Positions 21,201-28,882 of a stretch of DNA of 64,000 bases are shown here, one piece after another. The stretch comes from Diplonema japonicum (lineage: Eukaryota > Euglenozoa > Diplonemea > Diplonemida > Diplonemidae): NCBI GenBank assembly GCA_964019335.1, contig OZ025683.1, forward strand, positions 124,001 to 188,000, given 5' to 3'. Numbering within the stretch: position 1 is the first letter of the stretch; each line of letters begins with the position of its first letter. The notes beneath the pieces are model-generated. The model was not told the origin of the DNA. It made no database searches and saw only the letters and a list, made by a program, of their open reading frames with translations. Both the position numbers and the translations under genes were made by a program.

Positions 21201-23811
21201 GCTGCTGGCGGCAGCGAGCGGCAACATCCTCGAAGACGAGGTACTTATCAACACACTTTCCGAGTCAAAAACCACTTCGACATCCATCGCTCTAAACCTC
21301 ACAGAGGTACAAGAAACCTCGGCAAAGATAAGCGCTGCGAGGGAGGAATACCGCCCCGTCGCGTCACGGGGCTCAATGCTGTACACCAGCATCTCAAGCG
21401 TTGCAGGGATGTCACATATGTACCAACACTCGTTGGACTTTTTCAAGCAGCTTTTCAACAGGACCCTGCTCAGGTCCCCTAAGATAGACTGTGTCAAGGA
21501 GAGAGTGGCGAGTCTGCTCCCTGCCGTGACGCGCGACACGTACAGAGTGGTGTGCAGGGGGCTGTTTGCTGCCGATAAACCGATGTTTGCTTTCCTGGTT
21601 GCTACCGAGATCCACAAAGGGGATGGAATGATAAAGCCTGAAGAAAGCAGATTTCTGATAACGGGTGGGGGTGGGGCTGAACCGGGGGAACCTGAGTGGC
21701 TGCCTGCAGTGGCGAGCAGCTCTCTCAGGGTGCTGGACGGCATGTGTATGGAAGGCGTGGTGTGTGACATGCAGCAGAACCAGGCTGCGTGGAGAGAGTG
21801 GTACCAAAGTGACACACCTCACACAGCGCCTCTCCCAGGCAAGTTCAACGACTTCCCTGCGTGGCGCAAACTTCTTTTCCTTCGAGCCGTCCGCAAGGAC
21901 AAGCTGACCTTCGGGATGGCCGAAGTGGTGCGGACAGTACTCGGCCCTTCTTTTACCGACGCCCCCCCATTCAATCTAGACTCCGCTTACGAGGACTCTA
22001 CACCCTTCACTAGCATTATCCTCGTGCTCACTACTGGAACGGACCCCACAACCATGTTCCTTGAATTTGCAGAAGAAAAGGGCTGGGCTGAGCGGAAGTC
22101 AATGCTCTCACTCGGACAGGATCAGGGCCACAAGGCACAGCAGATGATAGAAAGGGGTGCCAAGGAGGGTGAGTGGGTGTATCTCCAAAACTGCCACGTG
22201 TACGGCAGCTGGATGCCCACCCTTGAGAGGCTCCTCGAGAAGCTCTCTGTCGACCCGTCGTCTGTGCACCCCGACTTCCGCCTGTGGTTGACCACAATGC
22301 CGTGCGATTCGTTTCCTGTGTCGATTCTGCAGAACGGTGTGAAGGTTACGAAGGAGCCACCGAAAGGGCTGAAGGCGAATCTGCGGGACAGCCTGAGCTC
22401 TGTTGTAAAGCCGGAAACTTATAACGGGAAGAGCAGGGCATGGAAGAGACTGCTGTTCGCATTGACGTTCTTCCACGGCGTGATACAAGAACGACGTAAG
22501 TACGGGGCCTTGGGGTGGAACGTGCGCTACGAGTGGTCAGGACCCGACTTGCATGCTTCGGTTCTCACACTGGACACGTACCTGACAGAAGGGGAGGAGG
22601 TGCCATGGACAGGGTTGGAATACTTGACAGGGGTTATCCACTACGGGGGGAGGGTCACTGATTTCATAGATTTGAAGTGCCTACGGTGCTTGTTGGTGAA
22701 GTACTTCTCAGAAGATGTTATGGGAAGCGATGCTCACTGCTTCACCCCTGACGGTGTGTACAAGATACCCAGCGACTCGGTGCTAGAAACGATAGATGGC
22801 CTCACCGACTATGTCGGGACCCTTCCTTGCCATGAGGAGCCGGGCCTCTTCGGGCTGCACGCCAACGCAGACATCACCTTCGATAAGAACACTTCCTCTA
22901 AAGCGCTCCACACTCTTGCAGGTTCCCAGCCAGTGGGTGGGTCGGGGGACACCACACTCGAGTCGTCTCTGGGAAACATCATCAGCAACATACAAACGAA
23001 GATGCCCGTTCCGATCAGAATGGACAAGGCACACCCCGAGACATACAAAGTGGAGGGCGACACCATCACTCCGTTGGGCACTTTCTGCACACAGGAAGTA
23101 CAAGTGATGAACAATTTATTGAAGCTGATTAGCAAGACGCTAGCAGAGCTGTCGTCCGCCATCAAAGGCGAGGCTATCATGTCGGACGAGATGGAGAGGA
23201 TGGCGGCTGCCTTCATGATGGATAAGGTGCCCGAGATGTGGATGAAGCGAGGGTACCTTTCCCTCAAGGGGCTGGCTTCGTGGGTGGTGGACACTGCCAA
23301 GCGGGTTAAGTTTCTTGCAGACTGGAACAACAACGGGCCGCCGGAGCGATACTGGGTCCCTGGGTTCTTCTTTCCGCAAGGCTTCATGACTGCACTGCTG
23401 CAATCATACAGCAGAAGCCAAAAGGTGCCAATCGATGAAGTGCAGTTCAAAACACTCGTAGGGCATGAGGAAGGAGACGGGGAAACACGTGCCCACGGTG
23501 CGTACTCATATGGGCTATTCCTAGAAGGCGCAGGATGGGACCCTGCAGGGCACCACCTATGTGAGTCTTCACCGAGTGAGCTCTTCATATCCATGCCTGA
23601 CGTGTACCTTAAACCAGTCTCGACGCCACCCCAGCATCTCACTCCTGTGCACGCTTGTCCTTTGTACAAGGTATCTTCTAGAGCGGGTATGCTAAGCACT
23701 ACGGGGCTTAGTACCAATTTTGTGTTGTCGGTCGATCTGCCTTCCGGGGATCACGCTGCGACACATTGGGTCCTGCGGGGCGCCGCACTGTTGTGTATGT
23801 TAGACGAGTAG
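12247..23811 (+). CDS. Axonemal dynein heavy chain (single-headed inner-arm type)
   Basis: A 3,854-residue ORF in one exon, the usual length of inner-arm heavy chains (DNAH3/7/12 type). It is the ATP-driven motor that slides outer doublet microtubules. The P-loops are in order: AAA1 GPAGTGKTE (~1229) followed by [14 protein letters not shown] and [21 protein letters not shown]; AAA2 GQTMTGKS (~1510); AAA3 GPTGVGKS (~1852); AAA4 GVGGSGRQS (~2195). A long coiled-coil stalk with the microtubule-binding tip follows (~2440-2790), then AAA5-6 and a C-terminal domain with a [10 protein letters not shown]-like motif ([10 protein letters not shown]) typical of the family. The N-terminal ~1,100 residues form the tail and linker. 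The start ATG is preceded by A6 after a G-run. Given the abundance of introns nearby, the absence of any in 11.5 kb is notable. Confidence 0.97.
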   Translation: [3854 protein letters not shown]

Positions 23812-24009
23812 CTTAAAAGCGTTATGAGAAACGTCCTCCGCCTGATCTTTCTTTCTTTCTTTCTTTCTTTTCCTTTTTTAACCCTTTTTAAGGTCTACAC
23901 AATTCGTTTTTTTCTCCGACAAAAAAGTTACCATCCAATTCTTGATTTGTTTGCATCTATCTGCCTCCTCCACATTTTTGACAGTGAAAAAAAAAGGGGG
24001 GGTGACAAC

Positions 24010-24951
24010 ATGCGGCGCTTGTCGAGCCTGAACGACCTGTGCGGGTGGAGTGGGAGTGATGACAGTGACGAAGAAATAATCTCCTCCGAGAAGGGCAGGA
24101 GGATAAAAGGGAAAGCAAAGCTGTTCGACGCCATCATGAAGTTCGAGGAACAGGCGGCACCTTTGATACCACTGAGACGCAGATCGCTGTCTATAAGAAG
24201 GTCTTCCCAGATCGTGAGGCCTCCACCCCGACGGTTCTCTTTGTATGAGGGAGGGTCTGGACCACAATGGTTATCACGCACAGAGGCCTACGGAAGATGT
24301 GATATTCTACTGTTGCAAAATTCCGAGCGGAAAAAGCTACAAGAACGGTGGGGGGGGACGTTGGGTGAAGAACAACAGAAACCCGAAGAAGAAGCCGAAT
24401 ACATGGAAGGCCTGGTACAGACGTGGAGACAGAGCAGAGCTTCCATACGAAGAGCGAGCATAGCCCTTGTGGACGATATGCCAAAGTCAGAACGGCAAAA
24501 CAGAAGGTTATTGGTCATGGAAGAGGCAGACTGCCGACAACACATAACAACGATGCTGGGAAAGTGTCTTTCTGTCACAGGAGAAGCCGAATCTTGGAGA
24601 TTGCGGTTTCTCGCGCTTGTGAAACGTGAAGTCATAAACCGAGGGAAGATCCTCCAACTGCAGGTGTTGCAACGAGCGGACATGGTATCTATCGAGTCGG
24701 GCAATCGGGCCTGCATCGCCATGAATTGGACCAAACCTATTGTGGCCAAGAAGCCCCCCTCCTCCCACCGTACCCCGCGCACGATGATCTCCTTTCCAGG
24801 ATGTCCTTTTAAAGAAAGACACAATTGTGTATTCTTCGCGTCGCCGCACTTCGACGTTACCCCGCAGCACCTCAACCTCTCCGCAAGGGGCACGTACTCC
24901 GCCCTGCGCTTGCTTAGCCCTCCTGATTGTTTGCCTGCTGCTTTGCAGTAG
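24010..24951 (+). CDS. Unrecognised basic, Arg/Ser-rich protein
   Basis: About 313 residues from the ATG at 24010 (GGTGACAACATG). The reading frame is open further upstream to 23824, but that part crosses CTTT repeats and T tracts and looks like spacer. It begins with a Ser/Asp patch (GWSGSDDSDEEIISS), then RRRSLSIRRSS and PPPRRFSLYEGG (kinase-site-like), and a helical segment TWRQSRASIRRASIAL... ERQNRRLLVMEEADCRQH, a style common in flagellar or cytoskeletal proteins. No catalytic motif is seen. The C-terminal ~80 residues (VAKKPPSSHRTPRTMISFPG...) may be disordered, or the final part may be intron read-through. Function unknown. Confidence 0.55.
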   Translation: MRRLSSLNDLCGWSGSDDSDEEIISSEKGRRIKGKAKLFDAIMKFEEQAAPLIPLRRRSLSIRRSSQIVRPPPRRFSLYEGGSGPQWLSRTEAYGRCDILLLQNSERKKLQERWGGTLGEEQQKPEEEAEYMEGLVQTWRQSRASIRRASIALVDDMPKSERQNRRLLVMEEADCRQHITTMLGKCLSVTGEAESWRLRFLALVKREVINRGKILQLQVLQRADMVSIESGNRACIAMNWTKPIVAKKPPSSHRTPRTMISFPGCPFKERHNCVFFASPHFDVTPQHLNLSARGTYSALRLLSPPDCLPAALQ

Positions 24952-25053
24952 GGTTACTAACAAAATGGGAATTTTACTTACTTCTTATTATTTTTTTTTT
25001 TCACACCGCTCCAAAAAATCCAGACAGCACCACCACAAAGGTGGTCCTTCACA

Positions 25054-27270
25054 ATGGCCGGTGTCATGGTAGAGAGCACCGTAAGCGCAGTGCTGATGAC
25101 GGAACGTGAAGCCATGCAAGTGAACGAGAGCAGTGAAGGGATGACCCCTGAAGCGACAAGGGAGTCAGCGTCCAGCAAACCCGAGCAGATGCAACTGGAA
25201 GAAAACACGCTGGTATCTCTTACACCCGAGGAGAAAGCGATGGACATGGACGTGGATGAGGACAAGGATGAGGTGCCGGCAACAACGTCTACCGATGAAG
25301 AGTTGCTCAACGCAGCTGACTTCACAACGCCAACGGAACAGCCTTTGGAAATCCCCATCACAGGTGAAACGCCTGATGCCATGGCGTCCCTTCCAGGCGT
25401 GGCACCCATCACAATGCAAGCATACCAAGCATTGGCTCTTGACAGTCTAGACCCCGACCCTGCTCCTGTACCCGAACCTGTTAAAAACGAAGTGTCGCAA
25501 GATTTCACGCAGACCCTGGAAGATATGCTGAAAACGGTTGTTGCGAATCGTGAGAAGCAAGGCATTGAGGCTCTTGCCTCTAAGTATACAGTACTGGAGG
25601 TGATGGGGTTTCTGCAAAACGGGTTTGAACAAGACGTCGAGAAGGTGCTGTACAAGGCAGGGGAGGTGTTCAAGGGCCACCTGCGGGAGCAAGTCGCCAA
25701 GAACAGCCAAAGAAAAACATACCAACTCAACAACGTAGCGTGGTCGGCAACAGAGCTGGAGTACGACGTGGGGCTGTCAAGCGAAGCACTTCGGAAATGT
25801 GAAGAAAAACAACCCAGTGGAAAGGCGAAACTTCCAGGCAGAGACACCCCGCCTGTAACACCGTCGAAGGTAGGCGACAAGACACCGCCCACGGAGCCAT
25901 CCCCAATGGCGAAGAAGAAACCTCTACAAACGAAGAAAAAAGAAGCCGGTTTACAACTGACACAATACTTCACGGTGAAGGAAAAGAAAAAAGAAAAAGA
26001 ACCGGGTACACCAACGTTAGCTGCACCCGCTCTAGGAGCCTTCGTTCTAAAGGAAGGAACACGATACACCCCTTACGATATGTATGCCTTTGACAAGCTG
26101 ACACAAATCGACGGGTCCTGCAAGACAAAAGCATACACGTTACCAGGCGAGAAACCATCGAAGGGACGAAAAATACCACTATCAGTCCCCACACTTGAAG
26201 ACCTTCTGTCAAGAAAGCACCCTTTGGACCTAGAAGACGTGAGAGAAGCCATCAACGATGCCTACGCAAAGGGGAGCGTGAACATGTTCCACACATTGGT
26301 TTCAAGAGGAAGCACACCCTTAGAAGTCGTCGCGTTAAAGGACCACGGTCAGCTGCAATACGTAGGGTCTGCACCTGATCCAACTAAAGAGATGTCGGCA
26401 GTGTGGCCGGTGGATGAACGCATGCCCCGTGACACAAAGGAAGTCGATTACGACGACTTCTCGGACGGTTACAGTGAGAACGAAAGTGCTGCTTCGGGTT
26501 CATCTCTCGGTGATTCAGTAGAAGCAAGCGAGGACAGTGAAGGAGCCGGATCTTTTGTGGAAGACGAGTCTGAAGAAGACATGCCGACAGCCCGGTCAGC
26601 ACAGGACGATTGCATTCGCATAGAAGGCCCCTTGAAGCATCTGACCTTTGCCTCGGCAGACAGCCGCAACTTTGTCCCCCTTTCACAGATTGCCACACCA
26701 GTGTGCACGCTTCCCATTGGATCTTGTTTGAAGGTTCCTTTGAAGGATTATTATTATAGGGAAGTGATGAAGCGGCATTTGGACGGGGCTGTGAAGATCC
26801 CTGAAGGTTTGTCGCAGGAAGGGGATTTATTCGCAGAGGGTGTGGAACAACGACGCGCTGCCGCCCAGAAAGTTGTCTGGGATGAATCGTTGAAAATGCT
26901 CCTCGAGCTTGTGCATTGTTCCTTCCATTCCATTCTGTACCTGGTGGATAGTTTCAGGGAGAAATGCCCCATGTTTAGTAAATCCGCTGTCAGCAATAAG
27001 ATCAAGGAGGTGGCAGCAAAGGACCCTGCACGAGCTAATGCTTGGATGGTCCGGCCAACTCTTTTGGAACAGTTAGATCTCACTGAGCTCAGTGAAAAGC
27101 TCCCCATTCTCGTGGCTCCACCGTTACCCGTCGCGAGACGAGCTACAGGCAGGAACAGCACCGGGGGCAAGGACGAGGACAGCCCTACAAACGGGAAGAA
27201 AAAAACCACCGGAAAACCTGCAAGCTCCGCAAAGAAGAAGAAGTTGAACCATCCGGTGTTTGGGAAGTGA
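25054..27270 (+). CDS. Chromatin assembly factor 1 large-subunit (p150/CHAF1A)-like protein
   Basis: 738 residues. CAF-1 deposits histones H3-H4 on newly replicated DNA with PCNA. Order seen: acidic disordered N-terminus; a helical segment; a PIP-box-like LQLTQYFTV (~300) followed by a KEKKKEKE charged run; AFVLKEGTRYTPYDMYAFDKL, resembling the family's 'F...RPPYWGTW' segment; PVDERMPRDTKEVDYDDFSDGYSE plus Ser/Glu-rich acidic stretch, like the 'LDYDYDSEAEWEEE' acidic region; and a C-terminal winged-helix-like segment (KMLLELVHCSFHSILYLVDS ... MFSKSAVSNKIKEVAAK ... AWMVRPTLLEQ), matching the p150 WHD pattern. A Lys-rich tail ends the protein. The PIP box lacks the leading Gln. The domain order supports the call, but each match is weak on its own. 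Starts at CACAATGGCC, no intron. Confidence 0.65.
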   Translation: MAGVMVESTVSAVLMTEREAMQVNESSEGMTPEATRESASSKPEQMQLEENTLVSLTPEEKAMDMDVDEDKDEVPATTSTDEELLNAADFTTPTEQPLEIPITGETPDAMASLPGVAPITMQAYQALALDSLDPDPAPVPEPVKNEVSQDFTQTLEDMLKTVVANREKQGIEALASKYTVLEVMGFLQNGFEQDVEKVLYKAGEVFKGHLREQVAKNSQRKTYQLNNVAWSATELEYDVGLSSEALRKCEEKQPSGKAKLPGRDTPPVTPSKVGDKTPPTEPSPMAKKKPLQTKKKEAGLQLTQYFTVKEKKKEKEPGTPTLAAPALGAFVLKEGTRYTPYDMYAFDKLTQIDGSCKTKAYTLPGEKPSKGRKIPLSVPTLEDLLSRKHPLDLEDVREAINDAYAKGSVNMFHTLVSRGSTPLEVVALKDHGQLQYVGSAPDPTKEMSAVWPVDERMPRDTKEVDYDDFSDGYSENESAASGSSLGDSVEASEDSEGAGSFVEDESEEDMPTARSAQDDCIRIEGPLKHLTFASADSRNFVPLSQIATPVCTLPIGSCLKVPLKDYYYREVMKRHLDGAVKIPEGLSQEGDLFAEGVEQRRAAAQKVVWDESLKMLLELVHCSFHSILYLVDSFREKCPMFSKSAVSNKIKEVAAKDPARANAWMVRPTLLEQLDLTELSEKLPILVAPPLPVARRATGRNSTGGKDEDSPTNGKKKTTGKPASSAKKKKLNHPVFGK

Positions 27271-27867
27271 CAACATATATGGGTGCTACTCTCCCCCCCC
27301 CCCCCCCCCCCCTTCCCCGTTGTTTTTTTTATTTTATTTTGAATATGTAAGTGTTAGATTTTTTTTTGTGTCTAAATTTTTTGTGTTTATTATTTTTTTT
27401 TTGTGGCGGAGGGGCGTCGAAATAGAAGGGAGAAATGGGATGGTGTGAGAAGACAAAAAAAAAAAGAAAAATCGTCGTTGTTGCGATGTGGGGGGGGGGG
27501 GGGGGGGGGAGAATACTATTGACATCCCTCGTTCTTGCTCATATTCCCTATTTTTTTACCCCCCCTTTTGTCTCTTTTTTTTTCTATTTTTCCCTCCCCC
27601 CACTTTCCCCATTTCTTTTGTGTGCAGAAGAAATCTGTTTAATTACTACTTTTTTTTTCCAGGGCGGGAGAGAGAAATAAGGGAAAAGAAAAAAAGGAAA
27701 AAAAAAATATCCCTCCTTTTTTTTTTCCGCACCCCCCCTCACGTCATTGATTATTTTTTACCCCTCCCACCCAGCTACGTTTTTTTGTTGATTGTTTTTT
27801 TTTTTTTTTTTTTTTTTTACCCGTGCAAAAAAAAAAAAAAAAAAGTGGTGAGTTCCTACACAAGAAA
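27271..27867 (+). other. Homopolymer spacer
   Basis: Low-complexity throughout: a C-run of about 20 near 27292, a G-run of about 18 near 27491, T tracts near 27800 and an A18 tract before the roadblock gene. The antisense and sense ORFs that cross it are Phe/Lys/Pro runs produced by the tracts. No gene is seen. Confidence 0.7.
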
Positions 27868-28242
27868 ATGGCCGATGGAAACATAGAGGAAGTGGTGCGA
27901 AAAATAAACAAAGAAAAGGGGGTAAAGGGTTTTATTATTATAAATGCTGAGGGTATCCCCATAAAGGACTCATTCGACGAAGCAGAACCCAAGATGCTGA
28001 CGATACACTACTCTGCACTGATCACTTCTCTTGTAGCCAAGGCAAGAGCTGCAATCAGAGATCTAGACACCACAAACGAGCTTACCTTCCTCCGCTTGCG
28101 GTCAAAAAAACATGAAATTCTAATTGCCCCAGATAAGGTATGACTCAACAAAAAAAAAAATAAAATAAAATAAAAAAAATCCCCCCCTCCCTCTCCCCAG
28201 GATTACATCTTAATTGTCATACAAGAACCGATATGCGAGTAA
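27868..28242 (+). CDS. DYNLRB: Dynein light chain, roadblock/LC7 type
   Basis: Two exons (27868-28137 and 28201-28242) give 103 aa, the usual length for the family. The roadblock fold is plain: NIEEVVRKINKEKGVKGFII, INAEGIPIKDSFDE, a central helix LTIHYSALITSLVAKARAAI, then ELTFLRLRSKKHEILIAP and, after the intron, DYILIVIQEPICE. The last beta-strand is therefore supplied by the 13-residue second exon. The intron is GTATGACTC...CTCTCCCCAG (63 bp) with an A/T-rich centre and a C/T tract before the AG. Roadblock dimers bind the dynein intermediate chains in cytoplasmic, IFT and axonemal dyneins, which fits the dynein heavy chain upstream, although the two genes are separated by other functions. 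Confidence 0.93.
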
Positions 28243-28460
28243 CAAAAAAAAAAAAAAAAAAAAAAAAAAAAGCACCTCCCCCTGATAAGGGCAAAACAAA
28301 AAAGTCTTCCTCTTGTTAATAACCTTTTTTTTTTTTTTTTTAAAGTGGACCTATATAATTGTTATTTCTTTACCTTATACGTATTCTTTAAATTCTAACG
28401 TGATACAGGTGGGAAGGGGAGAGGAAGAGGAGGAGGAAGAAGGTGAGGAAAAATATCTCG

Positions 28461-28667
28461 ATGACAAAGATTGCGAAAGTAGCCCGGCCACGGAACGGAG
28501 TGTACGGAAAGTCGGAAGGGACCTTCTTCGCCTACGTGCCTAAGGTCCCCGACGCAGGACCGAAATTCTTGTATCATTTGCACGGCCCTTACCCGGCCAA
28601 CACACAGCACAGAGAAATGAAGGCCGTCCTCTCAAGCGAGTGGGAACACCGTGCGAAATTTTCCTGA
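28461..28667 (+). CDS. Small basic protein, unrecognised
   Basis: 68 residues starting MTKIAKVARPRNGVYG and ending WEHRAKFS, with YHLHGPYPANTQHRE in the middle. The start lies about 50 nt after CGTGATACAG, a plausible splice acceptor, with a purine-rich 5' leader. Its Pro/Gly/aromatic-rich, non-helical texture is like that of small filamentous or microtubule-lumen proteins, but this is only an impression. It ends at TGA just before an A10/T10 tract. The codon use and the absence of homopolymer codons make it look like a real short gene and not noise. Confidence 0.5.
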   Translation: MTKIAKVARPRNGVYGKSEGTFFAYVPKVPDAGPKFLYHLHGPYPANTQHREMKAVLSSEWEHRAKFS

Positions 28668-28705
28668 ATTAAAAAAAAAAATTTTTTTTTTCTTACACGG
28701 TGGGT

Positions 28706-28749
<44 letters not shown>

Positions 28750-28882
28750 CCCCCACTCCATCCGCATTCCAACAACACACCAGAGGGAGGAGGGCAGGGG
28801 AGGGAGGTGGAGGTAGGGACGTTGGAGAGAATATATATATATATTTCTTTTTTTTTAAAAAAAAAAGAGGGAAAAAAAAAAT

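Noticed and set aside
12247-23811. Cytoplasmic or outer-arm dynein assignment
   Set aside because: Length (3,854 aa) is well below cytoplasmic (about 4,600) and outer-arm chains; the inner-arm single-headed class fits better.
24010-24963. Long antisense frames over this and most other genes (for example on - over the dynein, CAF-1-like and CCDC17-like genes)
   Set aside because: They are mirror frames of real genes, lack known domains and reflect the GC-rich third-codon positions of the sense strand.
28671-28882. Frames rich in Phe/Lys/Pro through the spacers
   Set aside because: Products of A, T, C and G homopolymers and not of coding selection.
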